DNA from: a virus
DNA length: 64,000 nt
Reading direction: 5' to 3' (one strand)
Virus record (IMG/VR): IMGVR_UViG_3300023202_000336
Span: 62,001 to 126,000 of that record
The position numbers were made by a program, and so were the translations under genes. Positions 8,333 to 17,274 of the stretch are shown one piece after another. Within the stretch, counting starts at the first letter, position 1; each line of letters starts with the position of its first letter. A model generated the notes under the pieces. That model was not told the origin of the DNA. It ran no database searches and saw nothing but the letters and a program-made list of their open reading frames with translations.

Positions 8333-10246
8333 ATGAGTCAGAAACTTATTGAAGCACGAGAGGCACTTGATCGGGGCGACTACGAAAGGGCGTGGTCGCT
8401 CTTCGATGCATTGATTGCTTACGGCGAAGAGGTCGAGAACGCACACATCGGGAAGGTTGCGATCTTCGTTAGGCGTGAGCAATTTCGAGAAGCAGCGGAG
8501 TATATAGAGAAGTGCGGTATTAATGCCGTTGAGATGTTGATTAACCTTTCTGCCTGTTATCGACACCTTAAAGAAGAAGAGAAAGAGATAGAGGTACTCA
8601 AGCGTATCGCTCGGACAGGGCAGAAGCGTTACGACGAGCCGTATCGTCTTCTCGCGCAGAAAGCGAAGGACCGTGAGGACTGGGAGTCTGCTTACGAAGC
8701 ACTCGTCCCGTTGTTCCACATGGAACCTGAGGACTTTTCGATTTGCTATTCGCTTGCGGAGGCATGTAAGAAGTTGGATCTTCGTAAGCAGGCTATCACG
8801 TATTTTGTACGTGCGATCGAGCTTGCAGACGGCGATGAGAAGACGGCTGGCTCGCTTCGAATGCTGATCGGAAGCCTCTATAAAGATTGTGCACAGCAGG
8901 AGAGCGCCGTCTGGAACTATCAGGAAGCCTACCGTCTTCTGGGTACATCAGATCCATGCTCGAACCTGATCGTACTTCTGCAGTATTTCCATCAGGCGAC
9001 GCTTCGCGACTTCTATGCGCAAAGCGTCGACTATAACTTACGCTTCATTCGCTCCCTCCCGAAGTACACGTATTCTCTCGAGCGGTTGGATCCGAAGAAA
9101 GAGAAGCTGACGATCGGATTCATGAGTGGCGACTTTCTCGCTCATTCGCTTGCGCATTTGATTCTCGAGGTTTTCAAGCAGTTTAGAGAGGTCGCACCGC
9201 AGCACACTTACATTTGTTATATGGAGCGCCCTGCGGAGAAAGAAGATCGTGTTTCAGAGATCTTCAAGAGATCGGTCGATGAATGGAAGTGTACCAGCGA
9301 TCTCTCCGATAAAGATGCTGCGGAAATGATTCATAATGACGGGGTCGACGTACTCATCGATCTCGCCGGTCATACCGCATGTAATCGTCTCAAAGTATTC
9401 GGACACAAGCCAGCACCTGTTCAGATGAGTTGGATTAGTGGGATGATGACACCGCCGGCGATCGAGACGATCAATTACTTCTTCACCGATAAATGGATGC
9501 TTCCGCCGAATGCAGCCGAGATCTGCCCTGAGCGACTTATACAGTTGCCTTCTGCATTTACTTACTTCCCGCTCGCGAACATTGAAGCGACCGAAAAACT
9601 GCCGAGTGAGAAGGACGGAATTATAAACTTTGGGTCGTTTAATAACCCGTGTAAGATCAGTACGACCGTACTCGAGACATGGGCCGACTGCCTCAAGGCG
9701 GTGCCGAACTCACGGATGCACATCAAGATCTATTCGAAGTCGACCGAGCGTAACTTCCGTAAGGTCTTCGAACGAAAAGGTATTGCGAAGGATCGACTCG
9801 TTTTCGTCTATCAGCTCCCGTCGGTCCCTGACGTACTGCAGTACTACACTCAGAATATCGATATCATACTCGATACTTGGCCCTGCGCCGGAATGCTTAC
9901 CTCGACGGAGGCGCTCTGGATGGGGGTCCCGATCATCACGCTGGTCGGGGATACGTTCCTCCACCGGCAGACGTGGTCGGTACTCAATCAGCTCGGGCTG
10001 GAGAATCTCGGCGCTGAGACGGAGGAAGAGTTCGTCGAGAAGGCGAAGTCGTTAGCTACCGATAGGAAGCGACTTACGGCGATGAGAGGTGGTCTCAGGG
10101 CTCGTTTTGAAGGTGCCCCCATGCGAGACGCGAGGCTTATAAGCTCAGCTATAGTAAAAGGTTGCGAGGCGGCCTGGATCGACTGGTGCGAGTCGAGAGC
10201 GCCTCTGAAGCATTTGGAACGGCGTCTGGAGCCTGTGACCACGTAA
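8333..10246 (+). CDS. TPR-containing O-GlcNAc transferase-like glycosyltransferase (GT41-like)
   Basis: The 637-residue protein has about 200 residues of TPR-like helical repeats (YERAWSLFDALIAYGEE, DWESAYEALVPLF, and so on), followed by a catalytic region typical of SPINDLY/OGT-family enzymes. Signature segments are KLTIGFMSGDFLAHSLAHLI, VDVLIDLAGHTACNRL, PAPVQMSWISGM, FGSFNNPCKIS and PCAGMLTSTEALWMGVPIITL. These enzymes transfer GlcNAc or another sugar from UDP-sugar to Ser/Thr of proteins. In this position, beside virion genes, the likely substrate is a capsid or tail protein, but host proteins cannot be excluded. The product looks complete. Confidence 0.85.
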   Translation: MSQKLIEAREALDRGDYERAWSLFDALIAYGEEVENAHIGKVAIFVRREQFREAAEYIEKCGINAVEMLINLSACYRHLKEEEKEIEVLKRIARTGQKRYDEPYRLLAQKAKDREDWESAYEALVPLFHMEPEDFSICYSLAEACKKLDLRKQAITYFVRAIELADGDEKTAGSLRMLIGSLYKDCAQQESAVWNYQEAYRLLGTSDPCSNLIVLLQYFHQATLRDFYAQSVDYNLRFIRSLPKYTYSLERLDPKKEKLTIGFMSGDFLAHSLAHLILEVFKQFREVAPQHTYICYMERPAEKEDRVSEIFKRSVDEWKCTSDLSDKDAAEMIHNDGVDVLIDLAGHTACNRLKVFGHKPAPVQMSWISGMMTPPAIETINYFFTDKWMLPPNAAEICPERLIQLPSAFTYFPLANIEATEKLPSEKDGIINFGSFNNPCKISTTVLETWADCLKAVPNSRMHIKIYSKSTERNFRKVFERKGIAKDRLVFVYQLPSVPDVLQYYTQNIDIILDTWPCAGMLTSTEALWMGVPIITLVGDTFLHRQTWSVLNQLGLENLGAETEEEFVEKAKSLATDRKRLTAMRGGLRARFEGAPMRDARLISSAIVKGCEAAWIDWCESRAPLKHLERRLEPVTT

Positions 10247-10311
10247 GTGCTCGTAATAAGGTAAACAACCACTTATTATCAATACCCGTACATCTACTAG
10301 GAGTACGGACG

Positions 10312-10833
10312 ATGGCTCAGACGCCTCTCGGACATTTCCAGCGGACCCAGAACGGGCGCTTCTTGTACGGCCGCTGCAACAACTACCGCCTCAAGTCGGC
10401 GTTGGCCTCAATGCCGAACCCGAATCTCGACCTCGGGAGCACCGATCTCGATTCTGGTGCTTCTCCGCTTACGGTGAGCCACGACGTGGCTGCCGGCGTC
10501 GGTCAGACTTCGATCGTTGCTGATCAGCGTGAGAACTGGCCTTCGAGCGGCTCCGTGAATGGGGCTGGCACGTCCCAGGTCCTGACCCAGGGTGGGATCG
10601 CTGCACGGACCGAAGGCTTCCCGCGGGTGGATAACAACGGCGTTTCGTCGATCTCTGAGACCCAGGACTGGATCTACGATGATGGCGATCCGGCCGATAC
10701 CGGGGTCGGGTTCGGCTCGAACACCTCTCATGACTACACTTCCGCTGGGACCTTCCGGCCAGACCTGTCCTGCAAGGACGGCCTCGGGCGTGAGTCGCTT
10801 CAGGAAGAGGTCGAAGAGATCGTCGTTACCTGA
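10312..10833 (+). CDS. Unrecognised virion-like protein
   Basis: The 173-residue product starts at the ATG at 10312, preceded by TAGGAGTACGG; an open frame upstream (from 10162) overlaps the glycosyltransferase and is less likely. It is rich in Gly, Ser, Asp and Thr, with low predicted helix content and no catalytic motif. It opens the long neck-tail run, so a structural role is inferred only from position. Confidence 0.55.
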   Translation: MAQTPLGHFQRTQNGRFLYGRCNNYRLKSALASMPNPNLDLGSTDLDSGASPLTVSHDVAAGVGQTSIVADQRENWPSSGSVNGAGTSQVLTQGGIAARTEGFPRVDNNGVSSISETQDWIYDDGDPADTGVGFGSNTSHDYTSAGTFRPDLSCKDGLGRESLQEEVEEIVVT

Positions 10834-10913
10834 CGTAACCCGACAACATTACTAATCTTTACACTTGTAAAACGCAAGCTGCCGATTAACGTCCCGGCAT
10901 CAACGGAGATATT

Positions 10914-11237
10914 ATGTTCGGTGATGTCGATACTTCGAAGCCGCACACTATCGTCCGAGTGCACCATACGACTCGGATGATGGGGTTGCGTCGCATCGTT
11001 CTTACGCCCGGTGAATATCTCATCCAGGGTGATGCGCGGCGTTACATCTCGAAGACTTCTGATCGTCAGAAGATGCAAGCTGGTATCCTCGACGTCGAGT
11101 ATTGCACCGGCGTCGATGCAGCGCCGCTGATCGAGGACTCCGGTCCGCTAGTGGACGATCCGATCGAGGAGGCCGATGAAACTGTGAATGCGCAGTCACA
11201 GTTCGATACGGCCGATCGGGAGGTCCGCGGTTCGTAG
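10914..11237 (+). CDS. Small neck-region protein ending at a suspicious in-frame TAG
   Basis: The 107-residue product begins MFGDVDTSKPHTIVRV after GGAGATATT and ends with TAG at 11235. The same reading frame stays open beyond that stop for another 158 codons, up to 11714, and the downstream frame looks like genuine protein. The N-terminal part resembles no family I know; YLIQGDARRYISK may be a beta-hairpin. The two parts may be one 266-residue protein interrupted by an amber mutation, or joined by read-through. Confidence 0.6.
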   Translation: MFGDVDTSKPHTIVRVHHTTRMMGLRRIVLTPGEYLIQGDARRYISKTSDRQKMQAGILDVEYCTGVDAAPLIEDSGPLVDDPIEEADETVNAQSQFDTADREVRGS

Positions 11238-11336
11238 GAGAAGCATCCGTACGATACCTCTTCGATCCCTTCGGATTCTGAGAACGCCGTCGAGACCTTC
11301 TATCACGAGCTTCCGACGGGGGCCTGCTTCCTCTAT

Positions 11337-11714
11337 ATGGGCGAGGTTTACGCGAAGATCGAAGACGAGTACGCGATGAAGATCTCCGATTACGAGACCT
11401 TTGTCTTCGAGGGCCATCATGGAGTGACGATCAGTCGCGAATTTTACGAGCAGCTCAAGCGTGATGAAGCTCCGGAAGAAGCCTCTGAAGACGTCTCTGA
11501 AGACGTGAGTGCCGTGAACGATGAAACGACTACTGCAGTCGTTTTCGACGATGTCGAAACGTTCGAGGATGCTGGCGATTTCGGCCACGTTATCGCGAAA
11601 GTTCCAGACGTTGACTCCGCGCCCGAGGATAAAACCGCTCCGGTAGAAGATCAGAAGCCTGAGGTTCTTAAGAGCGAGCTGACCGGTCGTCGGCGTCAGC
11701 GCTCCGCATCCTAG
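11337..11714 (+). CDS. Downstream half of the amber-interrupted frame
   Basis: This is in the same frame as the gene at 10914. From the ATG at 11337 it would be 125 residues, but the conserved-looking part (FYHELPTGACFLYMGEVYAK) begins about 20 codons upstream of that ATG. Between the TAG and the ATG there is no ATG, GTG or TTG in frame, and no Shine-Dalgarno before 11337. The C-terminus is acidic, with SEDVSEDVSAV, and ends TGRRRQRSAS. It is either the continuation of the preceding gene or a gene with an unusual start. Confidence 0.5.
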   Translation: MGEVYAKIEDEYAMKISDYETFVFEGHHGVTISREFYEQLKRDEAPEEASEDVSEDVSAVNDETTTAVVFDDVETFEDAGDFGHVIAKVPDVDSAPEDKTAPVEDQKPEVLKSELTGRRRQRSAS

Positions 11715-11752
11715 GCAATTGCAGCCCTCGGAGGGTTGCGTAAAGTGGTATC

Positions 11753-11923
11753 ATGAAAGCCACGCATGCCGCTATCGGACGCGGACTTGCGAAGTTCGCG
11801 CATGCTCCGTTAGTAAAAATTGCTCACGTAAAGGAAGCTCGTCGGAGATGGCTCGAAGACGACGACCTCATTAAACTGTGCAGGCTCTTCAAGGAGAAGC
11901 ACAAGGCCGGGAGTGCTGAATGA
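11753..11923 (+). CDS. Small basic protein, 56 aa
   Basis: A short frame starts at ATG 11753 and ends at TGA 11921, overlapping the next start by ATGA. The product is Ala/Lys/His-rich, beginning MKATHAAIGRGLAKFAHAP and ending EKHKAGSAE, with one helical segment VKEARRRWLEDDDLIKLCRL. The overlap with the downstream gene suggests translational coupling. GGAGGG lies upstream, but about 20 nt from the start. Function unknown. Confidence 0.5.
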   Translation: MKATHAAIGRGLAKFAHAPLVKIAHVKEARRRWLEDDDLIKLCRLFKEKHKAGSAE

Positions 11924-12951
11924 CTGCTCCGTCGATTCTTTCTGCACAGCATCAAGACACGACGCTCTACATAATTTTTGATAGAGCAATCTCGGTAACC
12001 GGTGGTTCCGAGCTTGATGGGTTTACGTTCACGCTCGATCCCGGCGGAGTTATCACCCCGTCTTTTAGCAGCGTCGACGACAACGCGCTGATCGCGACGC
12101 TTTCGTCCGCCGTTAATCCCGGCGAGACGTTGAACGTCGATTACGATAGTGGAACGGGAACTGTTGTCGAAGCGGTTGCCCCGAACGACCCTGCAGGTGA
12201 CTTCGACGTCGATGCAGTCGCTTACTTCGAGACACCAATTGTTCGGCGAGCAGAAACCGGAAGCGGTGCCGGGAACAATGACGACGTTACCATTTTCTTC
12301 GGAGAGCCGGTCGCATCGACTGACGGTGACCTTCTCGCCGGTATCACCATTAATGTAAACACCGCTTCAATCGATCTGAGTAGCGCAACCGCTTCGCTGA
12401 ACGCTGATCAGACCGAACTGACGATTTCGACTGGTACCAATTTCGTTTTCTCAGATACAGTCACTGTCGATTACGATGACTCGTCCGGGAACTTGAAGAC
12501 GTTCCCGACCGGATTCGTCGCAAGCTTTACCGGACTCGCAGTCACGAATCTTTCGACCGATGGGCTTCCGGATAGCCAGTACCCGAACAGCTTTGCCGTG
12601 AAGCAGCCGCTCGATGTGAAGGATAGCGTCGTTACCGGCGTGGTCGCGGTGAATCTCAACCCGGTTGATCTCGAGCTCGTCGATAAGTACGGGCCGATTT
12701 CCATCGTTACCGGCGGTGACTTTGGAACGTCGACAACTTGTACTATCGTTGGTGGTAATCAGAACATCATTGACGGTGTCGAAGTGAAAGAGTCTTTTAC
12801 GAAGGATGCATGCGGTTCGATCGTGAACGCAACCGACGCCGCTGCTGATTGGCAGGATAAGATTATCGACCGCATAAGTGTTGAGCTCGGCGCACTGAGG
12901 ACCATCGATCAGAACGTGACCAACGTGAACGAAACCGTAGTGAGTATCTAA
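11920..12951 (+). CDS. Structural protein with SwmB-type beta-sandwich repeats
   Basis: The 343-residue protein has two related beta-sandwich repeats (about residues 1-100 and 105-205). Each has the pattern hydrophobic strand, then VTIFFGEPV or LYIIFDRAI, then a Gly/Asp turn and TVTVDYDDSSG or TLNVDYDSGTG. This matches the SWM/SwmB repeat often found in surface and virion proteins. The C-terminal 130 residues are different and end in helices (WQDKIIDRISVEL). It probably forms a head or neck appendage. It overlaps both neighbours by a few bases. Confidence 0.6.
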   Translation: MTAPSILSAQHQDTTLYIIFDRAISVTGGSELDGFTFTLDPGGVITPSFSSVDDNALIATLSSAVNPGETLNVDYDSGTGTVVEAVAPNDPAGDFDVDAVAYFETPIVRRAETGSGAGNNDDVTIFFGEPVASTDGDLLAGITINVNTASIDLSSATASLNADQTELTISTGTNFVFSDTVTVDYDDSSGNLKTFPTGFVASFTGLAVTNLSTDGLPDSQYPNSFAVKQPLDVKDSVVTGVVAVNLNPVDLELVDKYGPISIVTGGDFGTSTTCTIVGGNQNIIDGVEVKESFTKDACGSIVNATDAAADWQDKIIDRISVELGALRTIDQNVTNVNETVVSI

Positions 12952-13916
12952 TGACCGCACTTGATAACGCTCTTAAGAAAGTCGCTCAGCTCTATGAGGA
13001 TATGGATAACGTTGAGCGATGGTATCAGCGTCAGATGCGAACGTATCCGAACCGAAGAGCAGCATACGAGCAGCAACTTCAGAAGTATCTCGAGAGAAAG
13101 TCCAAGCGCGAGATGCGTCGCCAGCGAAATACCGCGAAGCAGGAGGCGCGTCGGAAGGCCGATAAAGAATGGCGTCAGCGAGTAACCAAGGGGCTGCGCG
13201 AAGCACAAAGTCGGCGGAAGACGCGAGAGGCTGACCCGGTTTACGCCGCGCAGCTGGCACGAAGTTATCAGGTTGCCGGGACCCCTCAGTCCAAGCGGCC
13301 CAGATGGCTCCATCATGCTGCCGCGACGCCTGCGTTCCAGCAGGCCTCGCAGGCGATTAGCGGTTTCAGGCGCGCAGGGGGTGGCGTGTATGCGCAGTCG
13401 GTGACTTCTCCGAGACACCGCCAGTTCCAGCGTCAATTAGGGAGGGTCGCCGAGCTTCCGGCGTATCAGGCCCGCGCCGCGCAGACTGCTGCGCAGTACA
13501 GGGCTCCGACTCCCGGGGCAGGGAGCGGATTCTTTTCGTCGGTCGGGGAAGGTCTCGGTAAAGCCTGGGAGGGCATTAAAGGAGTCGGGCAGACCATCGG
13601 AGGGCTTTTCGGTGGAGCCAAGACCGCTCAGTCGGCTGATCTGATGTCTCCGATGTTCGGAAGGTATCGGATGAACTTCAACCGCCCCTTCCGATTCAGA
13701 TCTCGGCGTCCGCTGATGACGTTCGGAAACGGTGGCCGTTTCGTTCCTGGGTCTGGCGAGCAGCGATTCGGGGGCCCGTTCGTCCCTGGATCAGGCGAGC
13801 AGCGCTTCGGTGGGAAGTTCAAGCCCGGATCAGGGGAAACATGGTTTAGTGGTCGTTTTAAGCCTGGATCCGGCGTGATGTTCGGGAAGGGTAAGCACCG
13901 TCCCAGGGGCCTTTAA
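12951..13916 (+). CDS. Highly basic protein with C-terminal PGSGEQRFGG repeats
   Basis: The 321-residue product has a strongly basic coiled-coil-like N-terminal region (residues 15-100, many Arg/Lys/Gln). Then come Ala/Gln-rich stretches, a Gly-rich segment near 190-215 (WEGIKGVGQTIGGLFGGA, amphipathic) and four imperfect repeats FxPGSGExxFxG near the C-terminus. The start overlaps the preceding stop (TAATGA). Basic charge and location suggest an internal head or DNA-contact protein. I do not recognise the family. Confidence 0.55.
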   Translation: MTALDNALKKVAQLYEDMDNVERWYQRQMRTYPNRRAAYEQQLQKYLERKSKREMRRQRNTAKQEARRKADKEWRQRVTKGLREAQSRRKTREADPVYAAQLARSYQVAGTPQSKRPRWLHHAAATPAFQQASQAISGFRRAGGGVYAQSVTSPRHRQFQRQLGRVAELPAYQARAAQTAAQYRAPTPGAGSGFFSSVGEGLGKAWEGIKGVGQTIGGLFGGAKTAQSADLMSPMFGRYRMNFNRPFRFRSRRPLMTFGNGGRFVPGSGEQRFGGPFVPGSGEQRFGGKFKPGSGETWFSGRFKPGSGVMFGKGKHRPRGL

Positions 13917-14794
13917 TGTCGATCGCTCCTATTGAGATCGCTCCTTCGTCCGAGCCGTCACAGACGAAGACGGCCCGCGTTCCTCACCAGGGCAGGAAGC
14001 AGCTCGTTTTTAAATTGACGAACGCCGACGGCAAGGCGCTGAAACTCGACGAAGAAGTTGAAAATCCGCCGGCCGATCTTCCCGACTTCTCACCGCAGAA
14101 ATCAGCGACTGGGACGAAGGTTTCTATTCGGCTTAAAAGTAGTCAGGGTAGTCTGACCGGCCCTTCGATGTTCGACATTCAGGGCGAGATTCTCGATCAG
14201 GAGAAGTATCGCGGGTTCGTCGTCTTTCAGCTTACGCAGGAAGAGACGAACCGCGCTGGAGTACACGAAGCTTCAATCGGCCGCTTCGTTTCTGGTGAGT
14301 ATCTTACGGACGTTTGGCGGGTACTCATAATTATCGAGCCGAGTGCTTTCTCTCAGCTTCAGGGAGTCGGTCCTCTGACTATTCCGGAGATTCGTCTCGC
14401 ACTTCTCGATCTCGAGACCACGACCGGTGGGGCACCGTTTAACAATCTGCTTGATGACGTCGAGTTCCAGGAAGTTGAGATCGTTCATGCGATGCGTCGT
14501 GTCATCGACAAGTGGAACGAGACGCCTCCTCCTGTGAACCCGCATACGCCCGCGAGTTTCCCGTATCGGTACTGGTGGCTTCAGGGTACGTGCGCGCATC
14601 TGCTTCTGATGGGAGCGGCTCGATACCGGCGTAACCGTCTCGACTATCAGGCCGGCGGAGTTGCCATCAACGATCAGTCGAAGGCGAATGAGTACGAACA
14701 GATCGGACGATTGAAGATGCAAGAGTTCGATCAGTGGATGATGCATGAGAAGACGCGTATCAACATGGACCGCGTGTGGGCGACCGGGATCTGA
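13916..14794 (+). CDS. Neck / head-completion-like protein
   Basis: The 292-residue product has a beta-rich N-terminal domain (residues 25-150, KQLVFKLTNADG, FVVFQLTQEETNRAG) resembling domains that describe virion appendages. A helical C-terminal domain (160-285) contains TIPEIRLALLDLE and a Trp/Tyr-rich segment (YRYWWLQGTCAHLLLMGA). The helical part fits head-tail connector proteins. It lies upstream of neck genes and tail sheath. Assignment is by context. Confidence 0.5.
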   Translation: MSIAPIEIAPSSEPSQTKTARVPHQGRKQLVFKLTNADGKALKLDEEVENPPADLPDFSPQKSATGTKVSIRLKSSQGSLTGPSMFDIQGEILDQEKYRGFVVFQLTQEETNRAGVHEASIGRFVSGEYLTDVWRVLIIIEPSAFSQLQGVGPLTIPEIRLALLDLETTTGGAPFNNLLDDVEFQEVEIVHAMRRVIDKWNETPPPVNPHTPASFPYRYWWLQGTCAHLLLMGAARYRRNRLDYQAGGVAINDQSKANEYEQIGRLKMQEFDQWMMHEKTRINMDRVWATGI

Positions 14795-14800
14795 CGCGTT

Positions 14801-15505
14801 ATGGCCGAACCCATTGTCGGACTCGGAGTTCCTGCCGCAGCGCTTCTCTACGAACTAGTCGGTAATCCTCTTCTCGGACGTTACGCAGGAACGCCGCTCG
14901 ACGAGCGCCGGCTCGATGACCGCCGACGTCGAGCGATACTCAAGCGAGTTGGTGCACATCCGAAGACACCTTGGACCGAAGTAGAGGCAGAAGAAGGTGA
15001 CGAGCCGAGCGCTTTCGTCGACCCCTCAAACATTGAAGCGGCCCAGACTGCATTCAATCTCAAGCTGACCCCCGCACAGAAACGTCTTGCAGAGAAGCAC
15101 GGTGTTATCCTGACCCACCCGCGCTCGAGTTCTGCAGTTTTTGCGCATGAGGCGGGCCATGCCGCTGAACAGCAGCAGCACAAGCGGCCGTTCTGGCCGT
15201 ACGCACTTTCTACTGGGCTTGCTGGTATCGGCGGAGCGCTCGCTGGCGGGATCGGCGGACATTATTTTAAAAGTCCGTACGCTGGCATGGGGATTGGCGG
15301 GCTTACGGCACTTGCGCTCGGTGCTCCGATGTTGTACGAAGAGTATCGTGCAAGTCGGCGCGCAGATGAGCAGCTGAAGAAAGATGAGAAGAGGAAGTGG
15401 CCTGGGCGCAAGCGCCTCGGATCCGCTTTTCTGACTTACCTCGGCTCGGCGCTTGCTCCTGCTCTCGCCGTCGGCGCTTATACAGGGTACAAAGCCTCAC
15501 AATGA
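14801..15505 (+). CDS. Membrane protein with HEAGH metallopeptidase-like motif
   Basis: The 234-residue product has HEAGHAAEQQQ at about residue 116, matching the HExxH zinc-peptidase signature. Glycine-rich hydrophobic segments follow (FWPYALSTGLAGIGGALAGG and GMGIGGLTALALGAPML), then EEYRASRRADE, where an EASRRA-like Glu could be the third zinc ligand. A last hydrophobic helix ends the protein. The layout resembles membrane-linked neutral zinc metallopeptidases. A role in virion maturation or infection is inferred. The stop overlaps the next start (ATGA). Confidence 0.55.
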   Translation: MAEPIVGLGVPAAALLYELVGNPLLGRYAGTPLDERRLDDRRRRAILKRVGAHPKTPWTEVEAEEGDEPSAFVDPSNIEAAQTAFNLKLTPAQKRLAEKHGVILTHPRSSSAVFAHEAGHAAEQQQHKRPFWPYALSTGLAGIGGALAGGIGGHYFKSPYAGMGIGGLTALALGAPMLYEEYRASRRADEQLKKDEKRKWPGRKRLGSAFLTYLGSALAPALAVGAYTGYKASQ

Positions 15506-16317
15506 CCATTCGTCCGGAAAAAAGAGGGCCGTTTCGCAGGTTGACCGTCGACGCCCATTTCAACGCGATCGTTGAAAACCGGGTGCTCGTCGAGTGGGCG
15601 CTGAACAGAGAGTTTGACAATCCAGGGCCGTACAAGTTCACGCTCTTTCGTGGTTTCGCGGTGAACGATGACAACTTCATTCCGGTATCTGAAACGATCG
15701 ATCAGCCTTGGCTCTACGATAACAATCCGGCGAGGCCGGCGAAGGGAACCGACGTTTTTTACCGGGTAACGCTCGAGGACGGAAACGGAGACGTTTTTAC
15801 TTCGCAGGCGGTATCTGCCGGGACCAACTGGGAGCGTTACGACTGGACGCTTGCTCGGGAGATCATTCGTAAGGAGTCGCTGCTCCTAGCGAAACGGACC
15901 GGTACCGATGGGTTTCTTCTGAAGCGGCGGGTATTTGGAGACAGGTGCCCGTGTACCGATCCGGAGACACTTCGGACAGTCGATCCTGATTGCGACCAGT
16001 GCTTCGGTACCGGTATTCTCGGTGGATACTATGATCCCGTCCGTTACCCGGTTTCGATGAATCCGGTGCAACGGATCAAGAAGCTCAATCAGGACACGGG
16101 GCTTCAGTCTCAGATTATCGAGACAGTGCGTGCCTTGGCGCACCCTCGGCCGTCTCAGAACGACGTCTGGGTTCATCGATTTACCGATCAGCGATATATT
16201 GTACAACCAGATATCGTAGCGATCGCGCGTCACCGTGGCGTCGATCTCATCCTCAATCTTCGTCTCGAGGAACGAGCCCGTTCCGAGTCGATTTACGACA
16301 TCCCGGTGCCATGCTAG
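15502..16317 (+). CDS. Neck protein with CxC...CxxC zinc-like motif
   Basis: I chose the ATG at 15502, overlapping the preceding stop (ATGA); an earlier in-frame start at 15397 lies inside the upstream gene. The 271-residue product has an N-terminal fibronectin-like beta domain (about 1-110) and then a conserved segment: WTLAREIIRKESLLL, FLLKRRVFGDRCPC, DQCFGTGILGGYY. The paired cysteines CPC and CDQC probably bind zinc. I recall this arrangement from neck proteins of SPO1-like and other large myoviruses encoded before the sheath gene. Confidence 0.6.
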   Translation: MTIRPEKRGPFRRLTVDAHFNAIVENRVLVEWALNREFDNPGPYKFTLFRGFAVNDDNFIPVSETIDQPWLYDNNPARPAKGTDVFYRVTLEDGNGDVFTSQAVSAGTNWERYDWTLAREIIRKESLLLAKRTGTDGFLLKRRVFGDRCPCTDPETLRTVDPDCDQCFGTGILGGYYDPVRYPVSMNPVQRIKKLNQDTGLQSQIIETVRALAHPRPSQNDVWVHRFTDQRYIVQPDIVAIARHRGVDLILNLRLEERARSESIYDIPVPC

Positions 16318-16448
16318 AAGACGTTATCATTCGTCGTAGAAAAGGTGAGAAGCCGAGAGAGAAGGAGGAGCGGCCGGTAGTAGCCCCGCGGCCCGCTCGC
16401 CCACTCATCTCTCGTACGTATGGACCCCTTCGTCGCGTGAGATTCTGA
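16311..16448 (+). CDS. Tiny Arg/Pro-rich protein, 45 aa
   Basis: An ATG at 16311 lies within the last codons of the preceding gene, and the frame ends at TGA 16446, one base into the next start at 16448. The product begins MLEDVIIRRRKGEKPR and ends LRRVRF, and is very basic. Perfect tiling between two coupled genes argues that it is translated, but its size leaves doubt. Function unknown. Confidence 0.4.
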   Translation: MLEDVIIRRRKGEKPREKEERPVVAPRPARPLISRTYGPLRRVRF

Positions 16449-17272
16449 TGACAAAACGTGACGACGGAAACGAACAGGACCTCCGGATACGGAATGACCT
16501 CGACGCGAAGCCGCTCGATGATGACAACCCATTTACCGGTACTATTCCTGAGGGGAAAGATCCCTGCGTCGACGGGCACGGTGATCAGACTGATATCCCC
16601 CCTCCTGAGCCCGAGCCGGGTGATGAGATCCTTTATAACTGGGCTGATATCTCAGAGGTATGTCCTGACGGCTTCTCGATAGATACGCTCGATCTCTTCA
16701 TGATACGTCTCATGAAGAACCATTTCTCGTCTGCCGACAAGATCTTCGATCCCGAGCTCAAGTCATTGGTTTTCTCTGAAGACTCTGGCGAGACGGGAAT
16801 CCGGATTGTATTCAATACGAACTGGGACGCCGAGAACGTCGGGTTTCTTCCGGCGATCATCGTCAAGCGTCTCCGTCAGCGGTCACCGCAGCACTCGGTG
16901 ATCGGCGACCGGGGTGAAACGAGCGATCTCGCCGCTGGGACTGAGCGCTTCGTACGTCATTATCAAGGCGGGCATCGCTTTCTCGTGATGGGCGAGACCG
17001 ATGCTCAGACAGAAGCGATCGCGAAAGAGCTCCACTTCTTTCTCACCTGCTTTAGCCCCATTTTCCGCTCGGAACTCCCGTTCCACGACTTCCAGGTAAC
17101 CGATCTCGGTGAGCTCGGTCTCCTCGATGGGACTGGGAATACGTTCGCCGTCCCCGTCCAGGTCGTTTACGCTTACGAGTTCGCCTGGACAATCCAGCGG
17201 ACTCGCCGAGACTTGAGGGGCGTTCGGATTTCTCTGACGACCAACCTTTCGTCGGATCCGACGAGGAGTTAA
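16448..17272 (+). CDS. Neck / tail-terminator-like protein
   Basis: The 274-residue product has an acidic, Pro-rich disordered N-terminus (first 65 residues), then an alpha/beta domain (FSIDTLDLFMIRLMKNHF, GIRIVFNTNWDAENVGFLP, HRFLVMGETDAQTEAIAKEL, AVPVQVVYAYEFAWTI). A compact domain of this type directly upstream of the sheath gene is the usual place of tail-terminator or head-tail joining proteins. No single motif proves it. Confidence 0.5.
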   Translation: MTKRDDGNEQDLRIRNDLDAKPLDDDNPFTGTIPEGKDPCVDGHGDQTDIPPPEPEPGDEILYNWADISEVCPDGFSIDTLDLFMIRLMKNHFSSADKIFDPELKSLVFSEDSGETGIRIVFNTNWDAENVGFLPAIIVKRLRQRSPQHSVIGDRGETSDLAAGTERFVRHYQGGHRFLVMGETDAQTEAIAKELHFFLTCFSPIFRSELPFHDFQVTDLGELGLLDGTGNTFAVPVQVVYAYEFAWTIQRTRRDLRGVRISLTTNLSSDPTRS

Positions 17273-17274
17273 TC

